A DNA stretch of 64,000 nt, taken from positions 276,924 to 340,923 of the forward strand of contig NZ_KE386816.1 in assembly GCF_000428905.1 (NCBI RefSeq), read 5' to 3'. Numbering within the stretch: the stretch's first letter is position 1; every line of letters begins with the position of its first letter. Made by a program: the position numbers and the translations under genes. The DNA comes from Brumicola pallidula DSM 14239 = ACAM 615. Lineage in GTDB: Bacteria; Pseudomonadota; Gammaproteobacteria; Enterobacterales; Alteromonadaceae. Positions 1 through 9,540 of the stretch are shown here, piece by piece. The notes below the pieces were generated by a model. The model made no database searches, was not told the DNA's origin, and saw only the letters and a list, made by a program, of their open reading frames with translations.

Positions 1-477
1 CGTGATGAATTCGTTTTCACAGGGGCTTGGTACACAGGATTACCAGCAGTTAATGCAACGGCAACCAATTCGCTTGATAATGATTTCTGGCAGACAATCA
101 TGAAAATAAAAACCGAAGTGAATAGCGCATTGGAAAAAGCGCGTAATGAGAAAATCATTGGCGGTTCACTTGAGGCGAAAGTGATTGTTTATGTGAATTC
201 AGGAAAAGCAAATTTGCTTGCCAAATTAAAAGACGAGTTGCGTTTTGTACTCATCACCTCTGAAGCCGAAGTGAAGGGCTTGAGTGAAAAAACGATGACG
301 GCCATTGCGTTGAATGATTCAGATATCTTCATTGATGTATTAGTCGCCGATGGCGAGAAATGTGCTCGTTGTTGGCACTATAAACCAGAGGTAGGTAACG
401 ATCCTAAACACCCTGAACTCTGTAACAGATGTATCAACAACGTTGATGGTGACGGAGAAGTGCGCGAATATGCTTAA
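1..477 (+). CDS. ileS: Isoleucyl-tRNA synthetase, C-terminal part (partial)
   Basis: Charges tRNA-Ile with isoleucine in the cytoplasm. The frame is open from the first base of the window, so the gene begins upstream and only about 158 C-terminal residues are seen. The visible part is the anticodon-binding tail, ending in a zinc-binding cluster: CARCWH near the end and CNRC about 20 residues later, as in bacterial IleS. The stop at 475-477 overlaps the start of lspA by 8 bp, the usual ileS-lspA coupling. Identification rests on the zinc motif plus the lspA-fkpB-ispH neighbours. Confidence 0.95.
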   Translation, partial: RDEFVFTGAWYTGLPAVNATATNSLDNDFWQTIMKIKTEVNSALEKARNEKIIGGSLEAKVIVYVNSGKANLLAKLKDELRFVLITSEAEVKGLSEKTMTAIALNDSDIFIDVLVADGEKCARCWHYKPEVGNDPKHPELCNRCINNVDGDGEVREYA

Positions 478-970
478 TCTTTTGAAGAATACGGGAATGC
501 GATTTACTTGGATTTCAATTATCATCGTAATACTAGACCAGTGGACTAAGCAAGCGGTGGTAAACTCAATGCAGTTGTATGAGTCTATTGAAATAATTCC
601 GTTTTTCAACTTTACTTATGTACACAACTACGGTGCAGCATTCAGTATTCTTTACGATGCTGGCGGTTGGCAACGATATTTCTTAAGTGCCATTGCCTTA
701 GGTGTCAGTGGCTTGATATTGTGGTGGTTGAAAAGTACAACCCGACAGCAACTATTGTTACCAGTTGCTTTCTCATTTATTTTGGGTGGCGCAATAGGTA
801 ACGTCTATGATCGTATCCTGCATGGTTATGTAATTGATTTTCTTGATTTATACTATGGTAGTTGGCATTGGCCTGCATTTAATATTGCCGATTCTGCAAT
901 ATTTATAGGTGCTGCTTTGCTTATCATTGACATGTTTATTAACAAAGAGGCAAATGAAGTTGACAAATAA
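470..970 (+). CDS. lspA: Lipoprotein signal peptidase (signal peptidase II)
   Basis: Inner-membrane aspartyl protease that cleaves signal peptides from diacylglyceryl-modified prolipoproteins. The 166-residue product has four hydrophobic segments and the two family motifs carrying the catalytic aspartates: GNVYDRILHGYVIDFLD and FNIADSAI. The start at 470 (MLNLLKNTG) gives a normal length and an 8-bp overlap with ileS. An upstream in-frame ATG at 443 lies deep inside ileS, and 497 is a further alternative. The 3' end overlaps fkpB by 17 bp, so the four genes ileS-lspA-fkpB-ispH are almost certainly one transcript. Confidence 0.96.
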   Translation: MLNLLKNTGMRFTWISIIIVILDQWTKQAVVNSMQLYESIEIIPFFNFTYVHNYGAAFSILYDAGGWQRYFLSAIALGVSGLILWWLKSTTRQQLLLPVAFSFILGGAIGNVYDRILHGYVIDFLDLYYGSWHWPAFNIADSAIFIGAALLIIDMFINKEANEVDK

Positions 971-1418
971 TACCTTAGCCATTGGAGATAACTGCGAAGT
1001 TATTTTACATTTTGACTTAAAGCTGTCGGATGGTTCAGCTGCTGATAGTACTAGAGTGAATAACAAACCTGCAAAAATGGTAATGGGTGATGGAAGTCTG
1101 ACCAAAAATTTTGAAGATTGTTTGCGCGGACTAGTGGCAGGTGACAAGAAGTCTTTTTTGTTGAATGCTGACGATGCCTTTGGTATGCCCAATCCTGACA
1201 ATATATATTATGTTGACCGTACTAAATTTAATGCAGATACACCGGTAGAGGAGGGCATGATAATCTCGTTTGCCCAACCTGACGGTTCTGAACTACCCGG
1301 TGTTATCCGCAGTGCTGTTGGACATTCAGTCACAGTTGATTTTAATCACCCACTCGCAGGACAAAGTGTCACTTTTATTGTTGAAATTATAGAAGTAAGA
1401 GACACGGGAGCAAAATAA
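954..1418 (+). CDS. fkpB: FKBP-type peptidyl-prolyl isomerase (SlpA-like)
   Basis: Predicted cytoplasmic prolyl cis-trans isomerase of the FkpB/SlpA class. The 154-residue product has the FKBP core near its N terminus ([12 protein letters not shown], then a GDGSL segment), an inserted IF-like flap in the middle, and the closing strand [16 protein letters not shown] shared with SlyD. It lacks the His-rich tail of SlyD, which is encoded separately at 11654-12139. The start at 954 ([11 protein letters not shown]) is chosen because the upstream alternative at 909 would add lspA-overlapping residues unlike the family. The position between lspA and ispH is the standard one. Confidence 0.93.
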   Translation: MKLTNNTLAIGDNCEVILHFDLKLSDGSAADSTRVNNKPAKMVMGDGSLTKNFEDCLRGLVAGDKKSFLLNADDAFGMPNPDNIYYVDRTKFNADTPVEEGMIISFAQPDGSELPGVIRSAVGHSVTVDFNHPLAGQSVTFIVEIIEVRDTGAK

Positions 1419-1419
1419 A

Positions 1420-2361
1420 ATGAAGATCCATTTGGCCAACCCTAGAGGCTTCTGCGCAGGAGTCGACCGCGCTATTATTATCGTCGAGCGTGCACTGGAG
1501 ATGTTTGGGTCGCCGATCTATGTTCGTCATGAAGTTGTGCATAATAAATTCGTTGTCGATGGTTTGAAAAAACGTGGTGCGGTTTTTATTGATGAGTTGA
1601 CTGAAGTTCCTGACGACACCATTGTTATTTTTTCTGCTCATGGCGTATCGCAAGCCGTTCGTGCAGAAGCCGATAATCGCGGACTCAAGGTGTTTGACGC
1701 AACTTGTCCATTGGTGACAAAAGTTCATATGGAAGTAATTCGAGCCAGTAAAAAAGGCACTGAGTGCGTTTTGATTGGACATCAAGGACACCCTGAGGTT
1801 GAGGGCACAATGGGGCAATATGACAACCCTAATGGCGGTATATATTTAGTTGAGTCAATTGACGATGTAGAAACCCTTGTGGTTAACAACCCTGACGCAC
1901 TTTATTATTGTAGCCAAACGACGCTTTCTGTAGATGATACTGCCGATATCATTGATGCTTTGCGTCAAAAATTTCCAAAAATTGATGGCCCGCGTAAAGA
2001 TGATATTTGTTATGCAACACAAAATCGACAAGATGCGGTAAGAGAGCTTGCCAGTGATTGCGACATTCTATTGGTCGTGGGCGCGCAAAATAGTTCAAAC
2101 TCAAATAGGTTGAGAGAGCTAGCTGAAAAAATTGGTTCAAAAGCGTATCTGATAGCGGATGCAGATTGTATCCAAAAAGAATGGCTTACCAACGTCTACA
2201 ACATCGGTGTCACTGCCGGCGCTTCAGCACCAGAGGTTTTGGTTAAAGGGGTCGTTGATAAATTACTGAGTTGGGGTGCAGTTACTGCATCTGAACGCCC
2301 CGGGCGCGAAGAAACAATAGAATTCGCTGTGCCAAAAGAGCTACGAATTAAGCAAATTTAA
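1420..2361 (+). CDS. ispH: 4-hydroxy-3-methylbut-2-enyl diphosphate reductase
   Basis: Last enzyme of the MEP isoprenoid pathway: reduces HMBPP to IPP and DMAPP with an iron-sulfur cluster. The 313-residue length matches the family. The three cluster-binding cysteines are visible in FCAGVDRA (Cys12 region), DATCPLV and [10 protein letters not shown], and the HEVVHN histidine motif is present. It starts one base after the fkpB stop, so it is the last gene of the ileS operon. It complements dxs and ispA elsewhere in this window. Confidence 0.98.
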   Translation: MKIHLANPRGFCAGVDRAIIIVERALEMFGSPIYVRHEVVHNKFVVDGLKKRGAVFIDELTEVPDDTIVIFSAHGVSQAVRAEADNRGLKVFDATCPLVTKVHMEVIRASKKGTECVLIGHQGHPEVEGTMGQYDNPNGGIYLVESIDDVETLVVNNPDALYYCSQTTLSVDDTADIIDALRQKFPKIDGPRKDDICYATQNRQDAVRELASDCDILLVVGAQNSSNSNRLRELAEKIGSKAYLIADADCIQKEWLTNVYNIGVTAGASAPEVLVKGVVDKLLSWGAVTASERPGREETIEFAVPKELRIKQI

Positions 2362-2380
2362 GTTTTGGTAAAACAAATAA

Positions 2381-2420
2381 ACTAGCGCCAAGCATAGTAA
2401 AAACAGTGTGTTGCGCTAGT
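2381..2420 (+). other. Inverted repeat downstream of ispH
   Basis: ACTAGCGC at 2381-2388 and its perfect complement at 2413-2420 flank a 24-base loop, 20 bp after the ispH stop. It may form a transcript-end hairpin between the ispH operon and the pilus operon. No T-run follows, so calling it an intrinsic terminator is not justified. Confidence 0.35.
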
Positions 2421-2548
2421 ATCCCCACTATAAACCTACTTCAGTTCAGTTTCGATACGTATTTAATACGTTAGACTTATTCACGATAACCAAATACTCA
2501 TGCATCTCATGTAAGCTGATGTTATGAAAAAGCTGTTTTTGAATAATT

Positions 2549-3199
2549 ATGATGCTGAATAAGCCGTCTAATAAATTAGCGAAAAAATCAATGCTATCCC
2601 AGAGCGGACTCGGCATGGTTGAAGTGTTAGTAACTCTTTTTATACTATCAATCGGCCTTTTAGGCGTTGCGTCGCTGCAATTTGTAGGGTCGTTTTCTAA
2701 CGCTGATGCCTTGAATCGTACTCAAGCTGTTTTTGTAGCACAGCAATTCAGTGAACGTTTGAATGCAAACGCGATGTCATCTGACGTCACGGATGGCTTT
2801 GTTGTTGACAATAATTATTTTGATGACGAAATATATAACTTTGATAACCTGACGTGCTCAGTAACAGACGCAAGTCCTTATGAATGCCATTGTAAAGCGC
2901 ATCCTGCTGCTATTGCCAATTGCCAAACAGGTGATTGTAACTCAGCTGAACTAGCTGAGTTTGATGGTTATCAAATGTCATGTGCCGCTGCACGAAATAA
3001 TCCGAATGCTCAAATAAGCCTGACATGCACAGATAAAGATTTGGGCGATACTGACTTATGCAGTGCTGGCTCTATTCATGAAGTCATCGTTAGTTGGCCT
3101 GTGCGCAACTGGCAGGGCAACGAGAGAGTGTTAAATAGTGCTTGTAATAAGACGCTAACAGATTCCAACGACTGCGTTGTAGTGGAGGTTGCCTTATGA
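2549..3199 (+). CDS. pilV: Type IV pilus minor pilin PilV
   Basis: Minor pilin that helps prime type IV pilus assembly at the inner membrane. A short leader ends in QSG followed by LGMVE, giving the prepilin-peptidase site with glutamate at +5, then a hydrophobic helix (VLVTLFILSIGLLGVASLQ). The rest is a Cys-rich periplasmic domain with CHCKAH and several further cysteines, probably disulfide-linked. The 216-residue length is normal for PilV. Either ATG at 2549 or 2552 could be the start. It overlaps pilW by 4 bp (ATGA) and opens the pilVWXY1E operon. Confidence 0.9.
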   Translation: MMLNKPSNKLAKKSMLSQSGLGMVEVLVTLFILSIGLLGVASLQFVGSFSNADALNRTQAVFVAQQFSERLNANAMSSDVTDGFVVDNNYFDDEIYNFDNLTCSVTDASPYECHCKAHPAAIANCQTGDCNSAELAEFDGYQMSCAAARNNPNAQISLTCTDKDLGDTDLCSAGSIHEVIVSWPVRNWQGNERVLNSACNKTLTDSNDCVVVEVAL

Positions 3200-4077
3200 A
3201 TCTATTTATCAACAAAAGTAGTCAGAAAAAAAATCAAAAAGGATTCACCTTAGTCGAAATAATGATTTCGATGGCATTAGGATTGGTGATCGCAGGTGCG
3301 GTAATTCAAATAATGGTCAGCAACTCGGTCACTGAAAAATTGAATAGAGCAATGGCATCCACTCAAGAAAGCGGGCGGTTTATTATTAATCGCCTGCGTG
3401 GCGAAATATTGATGGTGGGTTTGTATGATCAAATGAATCCTAAGTTAAACATTAATGTAGATGTTGTCGACGAAAACAACTTTGTACGAAATCATCCCAT
3501 CATATTGCCCAATCAGTTTGCGGTGAGAACAAGTTTAGGTGCTGTTCAAGGAAGCAGCGGTGGCAATGATACCTTAGTCGTTAGCTTGCAAAGCAATATG
3601 GATTGCAGAGGTTATGCCCTCGGTTATTTAAATGAAGAAGAATTTTATGTGGTTAACGAATATTTCGTTGCTGATAATAAGCTCAAATGTAGGGGTTTTG
3701 ATGGCCGTTATTTACGCGGGCAAAAAGTGGCTGATGGTCATAACAGCCACAACTCAATTACCCTCTTAGACGACGTAACTAACTTTCAAGTCACCTACGG
3801 TATCACTGACTTAGCGTCTACTGCAGGGTCAGCAATTCCTACTCGTTTTATCACAGCGGATGGGATCCAACTTGCAATAGACACTGGCAAAACAATAGTC
3901 GCTTTGCGTATCGCTCTCGTTGTCCGTGCTGATAGTGACATTACAGTTAAAACCAAGCCGTTTTTCAGATTACTCAATGAAGCAAATTATGTCCCAGACG
4001 ATAATGGCCTATATAAATCATTTGAAACAACAATAACATTAAGAAATATGAAAAATTTCGTAAGGAGCAATGCATGA
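3196..4077 (+). CDS. pilW: Type IV pilus assembly protein PilW
   Basis: Minor pilin of the priming complex. The leader ends QKG before FTLVEIMISMALGLV, a canonical class III signal with Glu at +5 and a long hydrophobic helix. The 293-residue product then has a soluble domain typical of PilW, including a conserved-looking NGLYKSFETTITLRN-type C-terminal strand. Coupled by 4-bp overlaps to pilV upstream and pilX downstream, which implies translational coupling. Confidence 0.9.
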   Translation: MNLFINKSSQKKNQKGFTLVEIMISMALGLVIAGAVIQIMVSNSVTEKLNRAMASTQESGRFIINRLRGEILMVGLYDQMNPKLNINVDVVDENNFVRNHPIILPNQFAVRTSLGAVQGSSGGNDTLVVSLQSNMDCRGYALGYLNEEEFYVVNEYFVADNKLKCRGFDGRYLRGQKVADGHNSHNSITLLDDVTNFQVTYGITDLASTAGSAIPTRFITADGIQLAIDTGKTIVALRIALVVRADSDITVKTKPFFRLLNEANYVPDDNGLYKSFETTITLRNMKNFVRSNA

Positions 4078-4637
4078 AAAGTCAGCAAGGTGTCGTTATG
4101 GTTTTTGCACTGCTGGTGCTGATGTCATTGACCATTCTAGGCGTTGCCTCCGTTTCTAGTGGCATATTACAGACTAAAATGGCGGCATCACTAGAGCGTA
4201 AATCATTTGCTTTTGATGCGGCGGAGGCTGCACTCGCTGGTGTGGTATATGAGGCAGAAGACGAGTCTTTATTATCCAATCCGCTTAAATCAGACCCGCT
4301 GTCTGAAGCGAGGCAGTTAGATGCCTTAGACCTTGCCAATGATGAATTAAGTTGTTTTGACAATGATCGTACTGATCGCTTTATCACCAATGATGGATTA
4401 ACGCGAGGAAAGATGCATACAACGCAAGGAGATTTCAGAACTAATCCGGCAACGACAAGTTGGTCTAAAAGTGTTTTTGTCCGAGAAGAAGCATGCAGAG
4501 GGTCGAGTAACGTTATTGGTGGCAGTAATATTAGCTGTCATATTTTCATGGTTAGGGGCTGCGGAAAAACTGTGGGAAGCAATTATGCCGTTGCAAATAC
4601 AATGAGTGCAGCTGTTTTTGCACCATCATCGAATTGA
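4074..4637 (+). CDS. pilX: Type IV pilus assembly protein PilX
   Basis: Small pilus-assembly protein of the minor pilin set. It starts MKSQQG and enters a hydrophobic helix at once (VVMVFALLVLMSLTILGVAS), followed by FDAAEAAL, a feature of PilX N-terminal domains. The 187-residue product has several cysteines in its C-terminal half. It overlaps pilW by 4 bp and ends 10 bp before the preferred pilY1 start. Assigned from the N-terminal pattern and its position between pilW and pilY1. Confidence 0.87.
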   Translation: MKSQQGVVMVFALLVLMSLTILGVASVSSGILQTKMAASLERKSFAFDAAEAALAGVVYEAEDESLLSNPLKSDPLSEARQLDALDLANDELSCFDNDRTDRFITNDGLTRGKMHTTQGDFRTNPATTSWSKSVFVREEACRGSSNVIGGSNISCHIFMVRGCGKTVGSNYAVANTMSAAVFAPSSN

Positions 4638-4647
4638 GGTATTAGGT

Positions 4648-7600
4648 ATGTCAATCAAGAAAATTACAAGTTCGGTCAGCGCCTTTCTATTAACTATCCT
4701 GATCAGTATGAGTGCCATGGGAGACGACCTCGAAATATACTTAGGAACAGGAGGTACATCAAATACCTATAATCCTAATGTATTGTTTATTATGGATAGT
4801 TCTGGCTCTATGGGATCCAAAGATGGTACTGATGAGACTAGAATGCTAAGGGTGCAAAATGCACTGAAAACCGCGTTAGGTTCAGCCACTAATATAAACG
4901 CTGGTTTGATGCGATTTTCAGATTTTGGTGGTCCTATTTTATTTCCTGTACGCGGAATAGACTCGCCAGTTACCCCTGAAATTATTATTCCAATAACCTC
5001 AGGGACTGATGATGCTTATGAAATCGATGAAGACGTTACTATTTCCTCTAGTGAAATTGATTTAACGAAAGGAACAGATACCGTATTAACTGGCTTGCGA
5101 TACCAAGGTTTACGAATTCCTAGAGGAGCTGTGATCACCAGCGCTCGTGTGCGCTTTACATCGAGTACTCTGAACACCTCAGACGCCACACTATCGTTTA
5201 GAGCTGAGGCGATCGGCAACTCAACGACTTTTCAAAATGAAGCTAGTAATATTTCAAACCGCCTAACCACAAGTGCTGAAGTAATTTGGGACACCGACAA
5301 TAACTTCCCCCTGTCCAGTGAGAGTCTGTTATCACCCGACATTAGCGCAGTGTTGCAAGAAGTTATTAATCGAGGTGATTGGTGCGGTGGGAATAGCCTC
5401 AATCTCATCGTAGAGGGCACAAGCGTATCTGCTTCAAGCGGTCGCAAAACATCGTCGTTGGAGCAGGGCAATGGTTCAACGCCTCAATTAATTGTCACGT
5501 ATGATGAAACTACCGCAACAGGGTGTATGCGTGAGCGTTTGATATATCAAGTAAACTCACAGGGTGAGAATGCGGAAGAGCGCTCGAATGGCTATCAAAA
5601 TACAGGACAAGAGCTAACGTTTAACGCTTATTCGAATGAATACGTCGGTTTACGTTTTGCGGGTGTAAATATTCCTGAAAATGCGACTATTACTGATGCT
5701 TATCTAGAGTTTACAGCTTATCAAAATGGCACCTCTAGCGGCGCATCTATGCTCATTCAAGGTGTTAACGAGGACCACCCAAATGATTTTAGTCCCTATA
5801 TTCGTTACATGCAGCACAATAAAAGTAAAACCTCAGCTGTTACCTGGAGTAATATTGAATCTTGGTACAAAAATCGTGACTACAAAAGCCCTCCCATTAC
5901 CAGTATTGTGCAGACAATCGTTAACCGCTCTGGTTGGAGAAACGGTAACAAAATGATGTTTATTATGTCCAACTTTACTAACGCTAGTAGAGGCGGATAT
6001 ACCGTCAACGGCAAGCCTTCAGGAGCGGCTCGATTGGTCGTCGAATTTGAAGGTAATGCGGTGCCTGGATCGTCTGCAACTGTTCGTCAACATCTTATGA
6101 GTAAAGTTGATGAGTTAACATCAAATGGCATGACACCTATCGTTGATACATTGTACGAAGCTTCACAGTATTTCGCGGGTGGTCCGGTTTATTATGGCAG
6201 AAAACGCGGTGAAGACTCCGTTAGCAACTACGTTAGACGCAGTACAAGAGTAAGTCATCGCGCGTCTTACATTGGGGATGATGCGATCCGTCCCTCGGGC
6301 TGCAACGAAGAAAACTTAAGTGATTGGGGTTGTACTCAAGAGTATATTCCTGCCGGTGCAAATTATATTTCTCCAGTGACAGACCTGCAGTGTCAGGTAA
6401 ACAATCATATTGTATTGTTATCCGATGGTGAAGCCAACAACAACCACAGTGTTAATGAAATACAAACATTACTAGGTAAGAGTTGCTCAGGTAGTGGTGG
6501 CGAGAAGTGTGGAGTGGACTTGGTTAAGAACATAAGTGACGCCGGTGATTCAGCGATAGACGCTAGGGTAGTTACTCATACTATTGGTTTTGCTGCTAAC
6601 AGCACTGCAAACAACTTCTTAAATCAGCTTGCATTACAAGGAGGAGGAGGCTTCTATCAGGCGGACAATAGTGATGACTTAGTTTTGGCATTTCAAAGTA
6701 TTTTGCGCAACGTGAAAGATGTAAATGCAACCTTCGTTTCTCCTGGTGTTGCTGTAAACCAATTAAATCGTTTAACCCATAGAGATGAATTATACTTTGC
6801 TTTGTTTAAACCTTCTGAAGGAACAAATTGGCCGGGTAATCTGAAAAAATACCGGATCAGTGGTGACAAAGTATTGGATAAAAATGGTGTCAACGCCGTG
6901 GATAGTGGTTCAGGCTTTTTCTCTGAAAACTCTCATTCTTACTGGTCGACTATTCAAGATGGTAATGATGTCAGAGCTGGCGGCGCGGCTAGTCGTCTGG
7001 ACTTAGTCAGAAAAGTATACTTTTTTGATACTACAGGTTCCGTCATTATCCCTACTAATCAGATTTCTGAAAGTAATTCTGAAATCACAAGTGCTGACCT
7101 AGCATTAGATCCAGTTTCGGACCCTGTGGGTACCAGAGAACTCGTTCTTCAATGGGCCAGAGGTGTCGATGTTAGAGATGACGATGGTGACGGGTCTACA
7201 ACAGATGTTCGTTTACAAATGGGCGATCCGATACATTCGCAACCTGTTATTGTGAATTACAGTGCAACCGACAGTTCTGTTTTTGTTGCGACTAACCATG
7301 GTTTCTTGCATTCGATTGATGCTGAAACAGGTGAAGAAAACTTTGCAATAATGCCTAAAGAATTAATGCAAAACCTGAACGATTTTTATCGTAACGGCAG
7401 TTCGTTTAATCATATCTATGGACTGGATGGCGACATGGTTTACCGCGAGTACAATGGTAAAAAATATATTTATATCGGAATGCGCCGCGGTGGGAACAAT
7501 TACTATATTGTTGATGTAACCGCTAAAATGGATCCTAAAATAGTATTTACGGTTGATGGTGGCCAAGGTGATTACGCAAAAATGGGCCAATCTTGGTCAA

Positions 7601-8733
7601 GACCTACTATTACAAAGATTAATATTGGTGGCACAGTCAAAGATGTCATGATCATTGGTGCTGGTTATGATCCCGACCAGGACGCAAAAGCAAATCGTAG
7701 TGAAGACTCAATGGGTAATGCAGTCTATATTATTGATGCAAACACAGGCGATTTACTGTGGTCTGCAAGTAATGATAATGCTGATCTATTGTTAAGCGAT
7801 ATGCAATATAGTATCCCTGCTAGGATCTCAGTCATTGACCGCGACAACGATGGTTTAGCTGATCATATGTACGTGGCTGACATGGGCGGGCAGATATTCC
7901 GTTTAGATATCTACAATGGCCAAAGCATTAGCAACCTTGTTAGTGGTGGGTTATTAGCAAAGATGAGTGGAGACACAGTAGAGCAAAATCGACGCTTCTA
8001 TTACGCACCTGATATTGCTGAAATTTCTACAACAGACGAACATTACTTTGCAGTTGCTATCGGTTCTGGTTTTAGAGCTGGCCCTCTGAATACGAGTATT
8101 GAAGATAGCTTTTTCATGATTAAAGACAAAGGTGTATTTGTTCGTGATGAATTCAATAAATTCGTACTGCCTAGTACACCAATCAACCCTGCTAGCTTAT
8201 ACGATGCGACAGAGCATTTATTGACCAGTGATAATGTGGATGAAAGAGCAGTGCAAAGCAGCCTGTTTGCGTCCAAGGATGGTTGGATGATCCGTCTGAC
8301 TCAAAATGGTGAAAAAGTATTGGCGTCACCGTTAATACTTGATTATAAAATATTCTTTACCACTTACCTGCCAGCGAGCTCTAGTGCCAGTGCTTGTGCT
8401 CCCCCAACAGGAAATAGTAGAGCCTATTTGGTAAATCTTATTGATGCCAATGCGGTTGAAGATTTAAATAATAATGATCAAAAAGATGTCACTGATAGGT
8501 TTGCGTTACTTAAGCAAACCGGTATTGCACCGGATACTAAAATACTCATTGAGAATATCGTTAAACCCGTTGTTTGTTTAGGTGCAGAATGCGTATCAGC
8601 TGTGATTGAGACAGATGAAGATGGTCAAATTATATCTTGTGGTTCTGACTTTGAATGTTTAGCCAGAAACATATACGGTAAGTTTGAGCGAGTTCAGAAA
8701 AATACTTGGAAAACTGAAGTGGAGCGCCAATAA
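4648..8733 (+). CDS. pilY1: Type IV pilus tip adhesin/assembly factor PilY1 with enlarged von Willebrand domain
   Basis: Secreted or tip-associated protein that supports pilus extension, surface attachment and mechanosensing in known homologues. The start at 4648 (MSIKKITSS) gives a signal peptide and a 1361-residue protein; 4606 would overlap pilX. The N-terminal half has a von Willebrand A fold with the metal-site motif DSSGSMGS (Asp50) and, far downstream, LLSDGEANNN. Between them lie about 360 residues forming two similar modules (about 5020-5510 and 5535-6053). The C-terminal half is the PilY1 beta-propeller, with RLQMGDPIHSQPV and calcium-loop-like DDDGDGSTTD and DRDNDGLADH. The insertion makes it longer than many PilY1 proteins. 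It sits between pilX and pilE. Confidence 0.93.
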   Translation: MSIKKITSSVSAFLLTILISMSAMGDDLEIYLGTGGTSNTYNPNVLFIMDSSGSMGSKDGTDETRMLRVQNALKTALGSATNINAGLMRFSDFGGPILFPVRGIDSPVTPEIIIPITSGTDDAYEIDEDVTISSSEIDLTKGTDTVLTGLRYQGLRIPRGAVITSARVRFTSSTLNTSDATLSFRAEAIGNSTTFQNEASNISNRLTTSAEVIWDTDNNFPLSSESLLSPDISAVLQEVINRGDWCGGNSLNLIVEGTSVSASSGRKTSSLEQGNGSTPQLIVTYDETTATGCMRERLIYQVNSQGENAEERSNGYQNTGQELTFNAYSNEYVGLRFAGVNIPENATITDAYLEFTAYQNGTSSGASMLIQGVNEDHPNDFSPYIRYMQHNKSKTSAVTWSNIESWYKNRDYKSPPITSIVQTIVNRSGWRNGNKMMFIMSNFTNASRGGYTVNGKPSGAARLVVEFEGNAVPGSSATVRQHLMSKVDELTSNGMTPIVDTLYEASQYFAGGPVYYGRKRGEDSVSNYVRRSTRVSHRASYIGDDAIRPSGCNEENLSDWGCTQEYIPAGANYISPVTDLQCQVNNHIVLLSDGEANNNHSVNEIQTLLGKSCSGSGGEKCGVDLVKNISDAGDSAIDARVVTHTIGFAANSTANNFLNQLALQGGGGFYQADNSDDLVLAFQSILRNVKDVNATFVSPGVAVNQLNRLTHRDELYFALFKPSEGTNWPGNLKKYRISGDKVLDKNGVNAVDSGSGFFSENSHSYWSTIQDGNDVRAGGAASRLDLVRKVYFFDTTGSVIIPTNQISESNSEITSADLALDPVSDPVGTRELVLQWARGVDVRDDDGDGSTTDVRLQMGDPIHSQPVIVNYSATDSSVFVATNHGFLHSIDAETGEENFAIMPKELMQNLNDFYRNGSSFNHIYGLDGDMVYREYNGKKYIYIGMRRGGNNYYIVDVTAKMDPKIVFTVDGGQGDYAKMGQSWSRPTITKINIGGTVKDVMIIGAGYDPDQDAKANRSEDSMGNAVYIIDANTGDLLWSASNDNADLLLSDMQYSIPARISVIDRDNDGLADHMYVADMGGQIFRLDIYNGQSISNLVSGGLLAKMSGDTVEQNRRFYYAPDIAEISTTDEHYFAVAIGSGFRAGPLNTSIEDSFFMIKDKGVFVRDEFNKFVLPSTPINPASLYDATEHLLTSDNVDERAVQSSLFASKDGWMIRLTQNGEKVLASPLILDYKIFFTTYLPASSSASACAPPTGNSRAYLVNLIDANAVEDLNNNDQKDVTDRFALLKQTGIAPDTKILIENIVKPVVCLGAECVSAVIETDEDGQIISCGSDFECLARNIYGKFERVQKNTWKTEVERQ

Positions 8734-9204
8734 ATGAAATTTCAACAAACGCAGAATGGGTTTACATTGATTGAACTGATGATTGTAGTCGCCATTATAG
8801 GCATCATCACTGCAATTGCGTTTCCCAGTTATCAAAATATGATTAATGGTGCGGCAAGAAGCACGGCGCAAGCTGACCTTATGTCTTTTGCGGCAGCGAT
8901 GGAGAGACATAACGCTTCTAGCTTTTCGTATAAAGGTGCAGCTGAAACTGGAGCGAATACAGGAAAACCAAATATATTCGCTTCGCATTCACCCAGTTCT
9001 GAACCTGCGGGCAATAAGAGATATGAGTTGACGATAGATGACGTATCAGCTAACGGTATTACATTCCGTTTGAAAGCAACCCCGATATCAGGGGGGTCCT
9101 TAGCAAGTGATGGCGCACTTTTTATTTATAGTGATGGGCGTAAAGCATGGGATCTTGATAATAATGGAAGCATTGCTACTAACGAGTTTTGTTGGACTTG
9201 CTAG
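8734..9204 (+). CDS. pilE: Type IV pilin-like minor pilin PilE
   Basis: Minor pilin ending the pilVWXY1E operon; it starts directly after the pilY1 stop. The leader ends QNG before FTLIELMIVVAIIGIITAIAFPSYQ, a textbook prepilin signal and helix. The 156-residue product ends in an FCWTC cysteine pair. The AARSTAQADLMSFAAAMER stretch after the helix resembles PilE/ComP-type minor pilins. It is more probably a minor pilin than the major subunit, given its operon. Confidence 0.9.
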   Translation: MKFQQTQNGFTLIELMIVVAIIGIITAIAFPSYQNMINGAARSTAQADLMSFAAAMERHNASSFSYKGAAETGANTGKPNIFASHSPSSEPAGNKRYELTIDDVSANGITFRLKATPISGGSLASDGALFIYSDGRKAWDLDNNGSIATNEFCWTC

Positions 9205-9235
9205 TTGATAGTTAATTCTTTATACGCTCTTCATT

Positions 9236-9264
9236 GACACCCGCTTCATATTGAAGTGGGTGTC
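9236..9264 (+). terminator. Strong hairpin after pilE
   Basis: GACACCCGCTTCA at 9236-9248 and its complement at 9252-9264, with one G-T pair and a three-base loop, lie 32 bp after the pilE stop. It is a likely transcript-end stem for the pilus operon. It is not followed by a T-run, so it may act as a 3'-end stabiliser or a rho-assisted end. Confidence 0.55.
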
Positions 9265-9363
9265 GATAATACGATTACGAGGCTAATTAGCCTCTCTGCC
9301 TAAGAAGTAGAAGCCTCATTGTCTTGCGCCTTGTAGAATCTAAACACCTCAGGCAAGTTGACC

Positions 9364-9420
9364 TCTATCTGTCTTATCTATCTATCTGTCTGTCTGTCTG
9401 TGTATGTCTATGTGTATGTG
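9364..9420. repeat. Tetranucleotide microsatellite (TCTA/TCTG type)
   Basis: A run of 4-bp units, first TCTA-like then TCTG-like, then degenerate TGTA/TGTG units. It lies in the gap between pilE and the fimT-like gene, outside any credible coding frame. Such tracts can change length by slippage. Confidence 0.75.
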
Positions 9421-9540
9421 ACCAATTTTGAGGACCAGAAAAATAGCGTAGGTGCAGGTTGCTATCTAAACTTGGCATTATGGGATTTAATTTTAGGCGT
9501 TAACACCAGTATTTAGAGGTTTAATTTACATCATTAGTGC

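Larger units (their letters stand above)
9205..9540. other. Intergenic region between converging pilE and fimT-like genes
   Basis: No coding frame is supported in these 336 bp. The stretch holds a 13-bp hairpin at 9236-9264 and a tetranucleotide repeat tract at about 9364-9420; the remainder shows nothing I recognise. Confidence 0.6.

Noticed and set aside
848..1201. Open frame antisense to lspA and fkpB
   Set aside because: Shadow of two well-supported overlapping genes; no ribosome site or family features.
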